Below, one piece after another: positions 17,023-23,687 of a DNA stretch of 33,690 nucleotides. The notes under the pieces are model-generated. The model did not search any database. It saw only the letters and a program-made list of their open reading frames with translations, and was not told the DNA's origin. The DNA is from Chitinophagaceae bacterium (GTDB taxonomy: Bacteria > Bacteroidota > Bacteroidia > Chitinophagales > Chitinophagaceae). The position numbers were made by a program, and so were the translations under genes. The stretch is from the NCBI GenBank assembly GCA_017998385.1, contig JAGODE010000020.1:1-33690 (forward strand), given 5' to 3'. Numbering within the stretch: position 1 is the stretch's first letter; each line of letters starts with the position of its first letter.

Positions 17023-17058
17023 GCGAAGAACGTAAAGAACTGCAACAGAGGCGAAGAT
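17023..17058. repeat. Degenerate copy of the nonamer repeat (four units)
   Basis: Four 9-nt steps (gcgaagaac, gtaaagaac, tgcaacaga, ggcgaagat) match the reverse complement of the nonamer at 13372-13565, with increasing divergence. It lies in the 5' region upstream of the LytTR gene, opposite in orientation to the main array. It was found by eye; the third unit is weak. Confidence 0.45.
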
Positions 17059-17087
17059 TTATTAACACATCGGTACATTTCCTGAAT

Positions 17088-17123
17088 GTTCACCGATCGT
17101 TTTTGCCCGGTGAACGATCGCCG
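17088..17123. repeat. Inverted repeat GTTCACC...GGTGAAC with flanking GATCG, first copy
   Basis: GTTCACC-GATCG (17088-17099) and GGTGAAC-GATCG (17109-17120) lie nine bases apart. The 7-mers are reverse complements and GATCG follows both. GCCCGG/CCGGGC (17105-17110 and 17120-17125) offers a competing stem. It lies upstream of the DUF1003 gene. A related element is at 17893-17917. Confidence 0.45.
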
Positions 17124-17165
17124 GGCATCCTGCTTTTAAGAACTGAATAGTTTCGCAAAAAAGTC

Positions 17166-17840
17166 ATGCAAAGCTTTACCAGCGATATTTCCCAAAAGAA
17201 ATTCCCTGCAGAGGAATTCGTATCCGGGAAGGCTATACGCAATGGGGTACTGAAGGAAATTCAGAAAGACTACCCGGCATTTGATGAAGAAAGCAAACTG
17301 GCTGCTTCTGAACTAAGCTATTACCGGCAATTATATATTCAAAACCTGCTGGCGCGCGAGGTAGGCACACTGACTGAACTGGAATTGACGGTACTGGACA
17401 ATATCAACCAGAATCACCTCATCTCTGATGAAGCCAGTGAAATTAAAAATCCCGGATCACGCGGGGAACGTTGGGCCGATCGCATTGCCAGTTTTGGCGG
17501 TAGCTGGAAATTTATCGGGATGTTTGGTTTATTCCTGGGCGGATGGATGGTCCTCAACAGTTTCTCCCTGCATAATAAAGGTTTTGATCCCTACCCTTAT
17601 ATTTTATTGAACCTGCTGCTTTCCTGTCTTGCTGCCATTCAGGCTCCCGTGATCATGATGAGTCAGAACCGGCAGGAAGCCAAAGACCGGTTACGGGCCC
17701 GCAATGATTATATGGTCAATCTGAAAGGCGAGCTGGAAGTAAGAATATTACACGAAAAAATTGACCACTTAATCATCTCTCAGCGGGAAAGCCTTGCAGA
17801 AATTCAGGAACTGCAACAACAGCTTTTACAGGTCAAATAA
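17166..17840 (+). CDS. DUF1003 family membrane protein
   Basis: A 224-residue inner-membrane protein. Two membrane helices (about 113-131 and 143-165) flank a short loop with DPYPYILLN. The block from LNLLLSCLAAIQAPVIMM through SQNRQEAKDR to NDYMVNLKGELE (148-190) is the hallmark of DUF1003. A helical N-terminal part and a coiled-coil tail (195-224, SLAEIQELQQQLLQ) face the cytoplasm by inference. The function of DUF1003 is not established. The ATG at 17166 gives the full family length. The gene is divergent from the LytTR regulator, with an inverted repeat in between, so the two could share control. Confidence 0.9.
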   Translation: MQSFTSDISQKKFPAEEFVSGKAIRNGVLKEIQKDYPAFDEESKLAASELSYYRQLYIQNLLAREVGTLTELELTVLDNINQNHLISDEASEIKNPGSRGERWADRIASFGGSWKFIGMFGLFLGGWMVLNSFSLHNKGFDPYPYILLNLLLSCLAAIQAPVIMMSQNRQEAKDRLRARNDYMVNLKGELEVRILHEKIDHLIISQRESLAEIQELQQQLLQVK

Positions 17841-17892
17841 TAATGGGCAGCAGTATAGAAATACAGTTAACCCGTTGTATTCCGCCGACAGG

Positions 17893-17917
17893 TTTTGCCC
17901 GTTCACCGATCGCCCGC
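17893..17917. repeat. Second copy of the GCCC-7-mer-GATCGCC element, with the 7-mer inverted
   Basis: Here TTTTGCCC is followed by GTTCACC and then GATCGCCC. At 17101-17121 the same flanks TTTTGCCC and GATCGCC hold GGTGAAC, the exact reverse complement. The two copies bracket the DUF1003 gene. The function is unknown. Confidence 0.4.
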
Positions 17918-17971
17918 CAGTAAAAGCCGGCAGCCAACGTAGGTTTATAGCAGAAAGCACAACGATTAATT

Positions 17972-18409
17972 ATGCTGTTAAAGCAGTTAAAATATTTTTT
18001 ACCACATGCCGGTAGACAGGACGGGAGGTACAGACGCCCGCTCAGGATCAATATAGATTTTGAGAAAGGGGTGATCCAGATCAGTGGCAACTACCGGCAT
18101 GCTTTAGCTACCGCCCGCCAGGGCATTGAATCGCTGCCCGAATGGGTACAGATAAATGCCAGTATTTATCCCAGCGAAACGCTGGAACTGCAAGACAGTG
18201 ATGTAACAAATGTGGTACTGGCAGTAGACGGTCAGCTAAATGATGGGATGGGCCCTTACCCCTGTGCCGGATTACTGGTACTCGAGGCTGTAAGCAACAC
18301 CGGCGGCTGGGACCTCACACTCTACCTGTACGATCAGCTGGCAGCCTGCAAGGAAGTGCGTATCCGGCTTCCGCTGCCCGGCAACTCTGATTCTTTCTAC
18401 CTCAATTAA
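17972..18409 (+). CDS. Hypothetical protein
   Basis: A 145-residue protein I do not recognise. The start at 17972 gives a basic N-terminus (MLLKQLKYFLPHAGRQ) that is not a clear signal peptide. The rest is predicted mixed alpha/beta and ends with strand-like segments LTLYLYDQ and VRIRLPLPG. There is no catalytic motif and no membrane helix. It follows the DUF1003 gene by 131 nt and its stop lies 18 nt before the next gene on the same strand, so it may be co-transcribed with the small secreted protein. The frame is open across its length and competing frames are broken, which supports coding. Confidence 0.55.
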   Translation: MLLKQLKYFLPHAGRQDGRYRRPLRINIDFEKGVIQISGNYRHALATARQGIESLPEWVQINASIYPSETLELQDSDVTNVVLAVDGQLNDGMGPYPCAGLLVLEAVSNTGGWDLTLYLYDQLAACKEVRIRLPLPGNSDSFYLN

Positions 18410-18427
18410 TCATTAAATAAACAGACC

Positions 18428-18691
18428 ATGAAAAAAACAGTTTTAGCGCTGGCCATGATTGCCGGATTTTGTACCGCCTCTTTTGCACAAAACACTACAA
18501 CCCCGGCAGCATCTGCAGTACAGACAAAAAAGCATACGCATAAAGCTATGCACAAGCAAGCGGCTTTGACCAGCAATGCCGGGTCAACCGATAAAAAGGC
18601 GCCTGCGAAAAAAGAAATGAAACAGCCAATGACAGCTCATCATAAAAAAATGACATCGGCTGTCAAAAAAAATAAAAACGACAAACAGTAA
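18428..18691 (+). CDS. Small basic secreted protein, Lys/His-rich
   Basis: An 87-residue protein with a clear signal peptide (MKKTVLALAMIAGFCTASFA, cleaved before QNTTT). The mature part is low-complexity and very basic: KKHTHKAMHK, KKAPAKKEMK and a KKNKNDKQ tail. No fold or cysteine motif is seen. Small Lys/Ala/His-rich exported proteins of this kind are frequent in Chitinophagaceae but have no known role; binding of anionic polymers or metal is only a guess. It is 18 nt after the hypothetical gene and is followed 24 nt later by a strong terminator. Confidence 0.75.
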   Translation: MKKTVLALAMIAGFCTASFAQNTTTPAASAVQTKKHTHKAMHKQAALTSNAGSTDKKAPAKKEMKQPMTAHHKKMTSAVKKNKNDKQ

Positions 18692-18715
18692 GTAAGGAGT
18701 GAGATAGTTCATGCC

Positions 18716-18745
18716 GCCCTGCCCTTTTGGGCGGGGCTTCTTTTT
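18716..18745 (+). terminator. Intrinsic terminator
   Basis: gccctgccc and gggcggggc pair around a tttt loop with one U-G wobble, followed by ttcttttt. It closes the transcript that ends with the small basic secreted protein. Confidence 0.9.
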
Positions 18746-18916
18746 AAAGAATGCGGCCACTTCACCTCTTGCTTCCAGATACGTTCCTGCCGCCGTACAA
18801 TCAGCATAATTCACCTATAGTTTTCGCCTGTCTGACGAGTAGCCCAATGCCTGGCTATACATGCAGTATACCTTTAGCTTGTCAATCGCTGATACAATAA
18901 CCTAAAATATGTTACC

Positions 18917-19459
18917 ATGAAAAAGCTTTTATTACTCGCAGCCATCTGCTCATCTGCAGTTATTGGCTTATACGCCCAAAACAAAGATGTAGCGTTTGCA
19001 AACAGCTCCAAAGCCAGACAGCATAAAACATTGCCCAAACTGAAAGGCAGCGATGTAAGCTATCAGACACGGGAACAATTTAAAGTAGACTTTCCGAATG
19101 CAGCCGCTAAATCATGGAAACGCGGTGAGCTTTTTGACGAAGTCGTATTTACCCGAAACAATACACAGACAACCGCCTTTTACGATGAAAATGCGAAACT
19201 CGTAGGTACTACTGAAATAAAACAACTTAGTGACGTGCCTCAGAAAGCGCGCGATTATATCAGCAAAAAATACGCCGGCTATACTGTTACCGATGTGATG
19301 TTGTTTGACGACAACGAAGACAATGCCACCGATATGGTGCTGTTTGACCGCCAGTTTGAAGATGCTGATAACTATTTTATCGAATTACAAAAAGGTAAAG
19401 AAAAGATCGTACTGGCGTCCGACCCTGCCGGCCAGGTATCTTACTTTGCCCGTCTGTAA
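18917..19459 (+). CDS. Secreted PepSY-like protein
   Basis: A 180-residue exported protein with a signal peptide (MKKLLLLAAICSSAVIGLYA, cleaved before QNKDV). The mature part has features of the beta-lactamase-inhibitor-like, PepSY-like family common in Bacteroidota: VDFPNAAAKSWKRG, then a strand pair with TTAFYDENAKLVGTT, then DVPQKARDYISKKYAGYTVTD, which has the helix-then-strand pattern. The function is unknown; binding or inhibition of a periplasmic enzyme is a suggestion from the name only. It has its own terminator 28 nt after the stop and converges with the carbonic anhydrase gene. It is 225 nt from the preceding gene, so it is probably a separate transcription unit. Confidence 0.82.
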   Translation: MKKLLLLAAICSSAVIGLYAQNKDVAFANSSKARQHKTLPKLKGSDVSYQTREQFKVDFPNAAAKSWKRGELFDEVVFTRNNTQTTAFYDENAKLVGTTEIKQLSDVPQKARDYISKKYAGYTVTDVMLFDDNEDNATDMVLFDRQFEDADNYFIELQKGKEKIVLASDPAGQVSYFARL

Positions 19460-19487
19460 TAATCCGTTACACTTCTATATACAGGGA

Positions 19488-19516
19488 GACGCTGTCTGAT
19501 GACAGCGTCCTTTTTT
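19488..19516 (+). terminator. Intrinsic terminator of the PepSY-like gene
   Basis: A perfect 9-bp stem, gacgctgtc with gacagcgtc around a tgat loop, is followed by C and six T. Confidence 0.92.
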
Positions 19517-19526
19517 ATGTAAACAA

Positions 19527-20165
19527 TTATTCGCCGGTAAGATTATATATCCGTTGTATATCGTGCAGGATAGATTCGAAATCCAGTTGCAGGTCTTTCA
19601 GCAATCCTGATGCCAGATCAAAAACCCAGCCGTGTACGACAGGATATCCGTGCTGAAGATAGGTTTTCTGAACAGCGGCTGTCTTAATAATATTAATAGC
19701 CTGTTCTTTTACATTTAATTCCACCAGCCGGTTGTACCGCTCGTGCTCATTGCTGATTGCATCAAGCTCTGCCTGGTGCAACCGGTATACATCCCGGATA
19801 TTTCTTAACCAGGGATTAAGTATACCCAGATCAAGTGGCTGCATGGCTGCTTTTACACCGCCACAGTTGTAATGACCGCATACAATTATATGTTTGACTC
19901 CCAGATGGCGAACTGCATAATTAATAACAGCCATCACATTGAGATCGGTATTACTTACTACATTGGCAATATTGCGATGTACAAATACTTCTCCGGGCGC
20001 AACACCCATTAATTCTTCTGCAGTAACCCGGCTGTCGCTGCATCCTATATAAAGGTATTCCGGCTGCTGATCGCGCGCCAGCTTTTCAAAAAAATCGGCA
20101 TCCTTCTGAAGCTGGGCAGCCACCCAACGTTTATTATTCTCAAATATCTCCTGGTAAGTAGTCAT
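19527..20165 (-). CDS. Beta-class carbonic anhydrase
   Basis: A cytoplasmic zinc enzyme that interconverts CO2 and bicarbonate. Counted from the longest frame (start at 20195), the zinc ligands are Cys52 (in GCSDSR), His108 and Cys111 (in CGHYNCGG), with the Asp54-Arg56 dyad of the same motif. All beta-CA signature residues are present. The start at 20165 (MTTYQEIFENN, 212 residues) is the usual family N-terminus, and the preceding 10 residues are not conserved in type. A typical bacterial length and an intact active site support function. It stands alone: the 5' side is a 300-nt intergenic region, and the 3' side converges with the PepSY-like gene. Confidence 0.95.
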   Translation of the reverse strand: MTTYQEIFENNKRWVAAQLQKDADFFEKLARDQQPEYLYIGCSDSRVTAEELMGVAPGEVFVHRNIANVVSNTDLNVMAVINYAVRHLGVKHIIVCGHYNCGGVKAAMQPLDLGILNPWLRNIRDVYRLHQAELDAISNEHERYNRLVELNVKEQAINIIKTAAVQKTYLQHGYPVVHGWVFDLASGLLKDLQLDFESILHDIQRIYNLTGE

Positions 20166-20291
20166 AGTTGCCTGGTTTCTTTTTTTCAGAAACACAATTT
20201 AAGTTAGTATCAAAAAAAATGCATCAACATTTTTTTGCAATAGTCCGAATTAGGGTTTTTTCACGGTTGAGGGATGAAAAATACTAAAAAA

Positions 20292-20323
20292 TTTGGCAGC
20301 CCGGAGAGGAGTAAATATCTTTG
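20292..20323 (+). promoter_or_regulatory. Bacteroidota-type promoter TTTG-N20-TATCTTTG
   Basis: TTTG (20292-20295), 20 bases, then TATCTTTG (20316-20323) is a full match to the -33/-7 form used by the Bacteroidota primary sigma factor. The start should be near 20327, which gives a leader of about 175 nt to the ATG at 20505. Confidence 0.75.
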
Positions 20324-20331
20324 TTGTGTTC

Positions 20332-20492
20332 CTGAATGTGGCTTTTCACCGGGCGTATTTCTCCGCCATCCATCAGTTACTCCCTTACTCTCTGATGGGG
20401 GGCTGCATTCAGCTTATTTCTTTCCTTGCTGGTCTAAAAATATTTGTTGGAGTTCTTACTATTCTTCATTGCTGGCTTATTAAGCCGGTAGC
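20332..20492 (+). promoter_or_regulatory. Structured 5' leader, candidate cis-regulatory RNA
   Basis: An outer stem CTGAATG/CATTCAG (20332-20338 with 20406-20412) encloses an inner stem CCATCAG/CTGATGG (20370-20376 with 20392-20398) with a 15-nt loop. A second hairpin, GGCTT-ATT-AAGCC (20474-20486, extended by wobble pairs), lies 12-18 nt before the ATG, where it could gate ribosome entry. It matches no riboswitch class I know. Confidence 0.4.
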
Positions 20493-20504
20493 AAATCTAT
20501 TATT

Positions 20505-21017
20505 ATGACAACAAGATCTGTGGCAGCATGGCCGGTGCATTTTTTGAATCGTCTCAATATGGAAGAAGTAGCCAACGAGGGTGTCATTCATCCGCTCAGT
20601 GCCATACACGAAATACATTCTTATGCCTCCACCGGAGAGCTGCTTGATTTGTTTGCTCATTTTTGTGATTCAGCCCGTAGCGAGCGTTATAGCTGGAAAG
20701 AAGGCTCCCCCGGCAATTGTCTCTTCTTTGCCGAGCGGCTTGAGCTACTCATAGAATCCTGTTACCTTATATATACCCGCCACCCGGGTTGTCCCCGCGT
20801 GGCAGACCTTCGCGGTTTTTTTGTTTATAAAGGTCTTTCTGAATGGAAACACCTTCTTCATTGCTGGCTGGAGGCTGCTTTAAGTGACAGTAGCATTCAT
20901 GACGAGTATTCCCGTTTCGATCAGGAGCGTTTTGCCGATCATATCAATCGGCTCATAGCAACCTGCCAAAGAATTCCGTCTATGCCCGTAGATCCTTTGC
21001 CCGGGCAGCTTTCTTAA
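20505..21017 (+). CDS. Hypothetical protein
   Basis: A 170-residue cytoplasmic protein, mostly helical by composition, that I do not recognise. It lacks a signal peptide, membrane helix or catalytic motif. Notable segments are IHPLSAIHEIHSYAS, FAERLELLIESCYLIYTRHP and SEWKHLLHCWLEAALSDSS; His, Trp and Cys are frequent. The strong promoter and long structured leader upstream argue that it is real and regulated. The next gene on the strand (AhpD-like) starts 60 nt later but has its own -7-like element, so co-transcription is possible rather than certain. The start at 20505 is the only ATG consistent with the leader. Confidence 0.65.
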   Translation: MTTRSVAAWPVHFLNRLNMEEVANEGVIHPLSAIHEIHSYASTGELLDLFAHFCDSARSERYSWKEGSPGNCLFFAERLELLIESCYLIYTRHPGCPRVADLRGFFVYKGLSEWKHLLHCWLEAALSDSSIHDEYSRFDQERFADHINRLIATCQRIPSMPVDPLPGQLS

Positions 21018-21049
21018 ACTGGTTTAAGTTTTTTGGCTAAAGGTCTGTT

Positions 21050-21057
21050 TAGTTTTG
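21050..21057 (+). promoter_or_regulatory. Possible -7 element TAGTTTTG
   Basis: It matches TAnnTTTG and lies 20 nt before the AhpD-like ATG. The nearest upstream TTTG is only 14 nt away, shorter than the usual 19-20, so it is a weak candidate. Confidence 0.4.
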
Positions 21058-21077
21058 TTCCATCAAAAGAAAATCAA

Positions 21078-21518
21078 ATGGAAAAAAGAATCAATCTGCA
21101 GCAAATCGAGCCTCTCGCGTTCAAAGCAATGTATGCCCTCGAAGCCTATTTAAAAAACACCCAGCTATCGGCCTCACATAAGGAGTTGATTAAAATCCGT
21201 GCTTCTCAGATAAATGGCTGCGCCTTTTGTCTCGATATGCACACAAGGGATGCCCTGGCCCTGGGAGAAACTCCTCAGCGTATCTTTCTGCTGGATGCCT
21301 GGAAAGAAACCGATCTGTATTCGGAAGAAGAAAAAACGATTCTCGCACTCACTGAGCATATCACACTTATCAGCAATGGCGGATTGCCGGATGATGTGTA
21401 TAATCGCGCCATTCGTCTATTTGGAGAGAACTATGTTGCACAAGTAATAATGGCCATTGCAACTATCAACAGCTGGAACCGGATTGCTATCAGCACCCAT
21501 CAACAACCCGGCCAATAA
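21078..21518 (+). CDS. Carboxymuconolactone decarboxylase (AhpD-like) family protein
   Basis: A 146-residue cytoplasmic protein of the CMD/AhpD-like fold. The signature CAFCLDMHTRDA (48-59, counted from MEKRINLQQ) provides the CxxC pair Cys48/Cys51 and His55, used by AhpD-like enzymes for thiol-based peroxide reduction. It is preceded by the conserved helix with HKELIKIRASQING. The ATG at 21078 is chosen because the family N-terminus starts there; upstream codons carry no conserved features. It follows an unrecognised gene on the same strand. The substrate is not known for this branch; alkylhydroperoxidase activity is the default inference. No damage is seen. Confidence 0.9.
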   Translation: MEKRINLQQIEPLAFKAMYALEAYLKNTQLSASHKELIKIRASQINGCAFCLDMHTRDALALGETPQRIFLLDAWKETDLYSEEEKTILALTEHITLISNGGLPDDVYNRAIRLFGENYVAQVIMAIATINSWNRIAISTHQQPGQ

Positions 21519-21564
21519 GCAATGACCATCTGTGGGCGCAGAAAAACGCCGGCTCACAGAACGT

Positions 21565-21586
21565 TATACCCATTCATCCGGGTATA
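21565..21586. other. Hairpin between convergent genes
   Basis: TATACCC and GGGTATA form a 7-bp stem with an 8-nt loop, 46 nt after the AhpD-like stop and 47 nt before the DUF983 stop on the other strand. No T-run follows on either strand, so termination is possible but not shown. Confidence 0.3.
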
Positions 21587-21633
21587 CTATAAAACAGTAA
21601 ATCTTTCAGCCCCGGACACCGGTACTTAAATAA

Positions 21634-22113
21634 CTACCAATTGTTCATCTGATCTTTATTGACCCGCTCAGGTACGGCTGGCTCGTTAGTCTGCCAGTTT
21701 CTGTCATATCTTACAAAAAAAGACAGCCAGACAGAACGCGCCAGCCTCATTAGTAATGGTTGTAAAACAACAAGCAACAGCGCATTTGCTATCAACCAGT
21801 AGAAAAAGCGGTTATCAGAAGTACTTAGCCCAATAAGCACCCACCAGGCCACAAGCGATGCCACACTGATGGCTATAGAAAAGGCATAACTTACATAACT
21901 CGAACCATAATAAAAGCCCACTTCTATATCAAATGGCTGGCGGCATACCGGACACCGTTCATTCATTTTCATGGTAGTCTTAAGACGGTATGGATTTTTT
22001 TCGGCAAACATATTGCCACTCCGGCAGCGCGGACACTTACATGTCAGTGCAGCAAGTATTGCGGATTTCTTTTCCGGCAATTGCTGTGTGGCTGGTTGCA
22101 TATGCTGGTTCAT
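21634..22113 (-). CDS. DUF983 family protein
   Basis: A 159-residue membrane protein. A zinc-ribbon-like N-terminal part holds CKCPRC (25-30) and, after a short spacer, CPVC (54-57). FDIEVGFYYGSSYVSYAF (61-78), the strongest DUF983 signature, follows, then two membrane helices (about 76-97 and 103-125). The function of DUF983 is not established. The gene begins 11 nt after the AraC-type regulator on the same strand, so the two are co-transcribed. ATG at 22113 or 22101 (MQPATQQ) could be the start. The C-terminal tail (NEPAVPERVNKDQ) is hydrophilic. Confidence 0.9.
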   Translation of the reverse strand: MNQHMQPATQQLPEKKSAILAALTCKCPRCRSGNMFAEKNPYRLKTTMKMNERCPVCRQPFDIEVGFYYGSSYVSYAFSIAISVASLVAWWVLIGLSTSDNRFFYWLIANALLLVVLQPLLMRLARSVWLSFFVRYDRNWQTNEPAVPERVNKDQMNNW

Positions 22114-22124
22114 ACAAATGAGTT

Positions 22125-23009
22125 TTAGTGTAAGGATTGCTTTCTGAACTCTTCAGGCGTCAGTCCGGTATACTTTTTAAAAAAACGGTTGAAATAAGAA
22201 TTGTCTTCGAAATTGAGCTCGTAGGCCACTTCGGTAACCGTCATTTCTGCATTGACCAGCAACCGTTTTGCTTCCAGCAATATCCGGTCGCGGATTAGCT
22301 CGCCGGCTGTTTTGCCCAACAAATCCTGCACCAGCGCATTCAGGTGGTTGGGAGTCACATATAACAAATCTGCATACTCCCTGGGCAAACGCATCGTGCG
22401 GTAATGCGTATCGATCAGGCGCCGGAAACTTTTTAATAACAGCTGTTTCTGTGGTGCTACCGGGCGACTATCAGCCGGTCGCTGTACATTGTCTATCTGA
22501 ATAAAAAGCTGCAGCAACAACAAACGGATACGATCAAACCGATGCCGGCCTTCATCTGAAGAAACAGCAAGTATAGATTCGAACAGATTTACTACCTCTT
22601 TGTGCCTGGTTGGCGGTAGCTGCCGCACTCCTTCTTCACTTATCCCATTAAAAAAATCAAACTGATCGAGGTAATGCTGATTCTGCAAAAAAGATTTGAA
22701 GAAGTCTGTAGAAAAATTAACAATATAGCCATCCGTAACCCCTGTAAAATCCCAGCTATGCACCTGGCCGGGTATCATAAAATAAATCTGATAAGGCTTT
22801 ACCGGAAATTGGTCGAAGTCAATGGTATGTGATCCCCCCCCTTTTGTAAACAACACCAAATGATAAAAGGAATGCCGGTGCGGAAAATGCAAATGATCGT
22901 AATGCCGGTGCAAATAATCAGCAAACCGGTCTGCCAGAAAATGATCATCCTGATTGCCTACCCTGTTGAGGCTGCAGATATCATATACCGGTATTTGCTT
23001 CTTTGCCAT
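22125..23009 (-). CDS. AraC family transcriptional regulator
   Basis: A 294-residue regulator. The N-terminal cupin-like sensor (about 25-110) has HFPHRHSFYHLVLFTKGGG and the downstream YQIYFMIPGQVHSWDF. The C-terminal domain (about 190-292) holds the two helix-turn-helix units, ADLLYVTPNHLNALVQDLLG and VTEVAYELNFEDNSYFNRFF, ending with the family signature KKYTGLTPEEFRKQ. The inducer is unknown. It lies directly upstream of DUF983 with an 11-nt gap and 84 nt downstream of the 2H phosphoesterase gene on the same strand. It is distinct from the other AraC gene at 12460: the two differ in their sensor halves. Confidence 0.94.
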   Translation of the reverse strand: MAKKQIPVYDICSLNRVGNQDDHFLADRFADYLHRHYDHLHFPHRHSFYHLVLFTKGGGSHTIDFDQFPVKPYQIYFMIPGQVHSWDFTGVTDGYIVNFSTDFFKSFLQNQHYLDQFDFFNGISEEGVRQLPPTRHKEVVNLFESILAVSSDEGRHRFDRIRLLLLQLFIQIDNVQRPADSRPVAPQKQLLLKSFRRLIDTHYRTMRLPREYADLLYVTPNHLNALVQDLLGKTAGELIRDRILLEAKRLLVNAEMTVTEVAYELNFEDNSYFNRFFKKYTGLTPEEFRKQSLH

Positions 23010-23093
23010 TGCACAAAGCTACCATTGAATAATCCAATATGCGTGGACCATTTGGCAGATATTATGGTACTTTTTACCGATCAGATGGGTAAA

Positions 23094-23594
23094 TCAGTAA
23101 CCCAGGTCAAACTGCTCCTGCAATTGCCAGGCTTTCTCCCCCTGCTGATAAATGAGGCTGATCTGCTTAAACCGGAGCTGGGTAGGAAAAGTATACCGTT
23201 TTAACTCGTCAAAAATAGGCGTTGTGCAGAGCCCGTTGCGCGGATGTATAAGGGTTATATGCGGATGGTGATGCCGGGGTGCAGCCACCACTCCTTTCAG
23301 TACCTGTTTCCGTAATTCCTGAAACCCGGCATTCTCACCCACACCCGGTAGCAACAAGCCCCTGCCTTCCGCAAAACGTTGCGGAGGGCCGAGTGTTACA
23401 GTAACCGGCTGTAATCGTAAACTCCGGATATTACCAAACACTTTTGGCAACAACAATAATTCGTCTTCCCTGCACAAAGTAATATGCGCTGCTATCAACG
23501 CCTGTTGCGCGGGATTATACCGGGCACGTACGGATTCAAAAAGCTCCCGCTCTTCGTTGATAAATAAAGTCAGTTGTTGCCGGTATTGCTGCAT
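23094..23594 (-). CDS. 2H phosphoesterase (2'-5' RNA ligase/cyclic phosphodiesterase family)
   Basis: A 166-residue protein with the two HxT motifs of the LigT-like fold: AHITL and PHITL (His57-Thr59 and His132-Thr134 in numbering from the 23654 frame). The family hydrolyses cyclic phosphate or 2'-5' bonds in RNA or nucleotides; the real substrate here is not known. The start at 23594 (MQQYRQQLTLFI) is preferred because it leads directly into the first beta-strand, whereas the 20 residues upstream would be added by a poorly supported start. A -7-like TACTTTTG ends 5 nt before this ATG. Both active-site motifs are intact. Confidence 0.88.
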   Translation of the reverse strand: MQQYRQQLTLFINEERELFESVRARYNPAQQALIAAHITLCREDELLLLPKVFGNIRSLRLQPVTVTLGPPQRFAEGRGLLLPGVGENAGFQELRKQVLKGVVAAPRHHHPHITLIHPRNGLCTTPIFDELKRYTFPTQLRFKQISLIYQQGEKAWQLQEQFDLGY

Positions 23595-23599
23595 TCGTA

Positions 23600-23607
23600 C
23601 AAAAGTA
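23600..23607 (-). promoter_or_regulatory. Possible -7 element directly before the 2H phosphoesterase ATG
   Basis: TACTTTTG on the minus strand matches TAnnTTTG and ends 5 nt before the ATG at 23594. If used, the transcript would be leaderless or almost so. No clear -33 box was seen. Confidence 0.35.
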
Positions 23608-23687
23608 AAATTGTTACGGCATAAGACCTTTTCCGCAACTAACAAATATGCCACAGTTGCCGTAATGAATCGCTATCAGCAACAGCC

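Larger units (their letters stand above)
20166..20504. other. Divergent intergenic region with promoter and structured leader
   Basis: It separates the carbonic anhydrase start from the gene at 20505. It holds the plus-strand promoter at 20292-20323 and the folded leader at 20332-20492. No clear minus-strand promoter was found. A short open frame starting at 20274 begins upstream of the predicted transcript start and has no coding features. Confidence 0.6.

Noticed and set aside
20274..20483. 69-residue plus-strand frame before the 170-residue protein
   Set aside because: Its start lies upstream of the predicted transcript start, its composition is atypical, and it crosses the folded leader.
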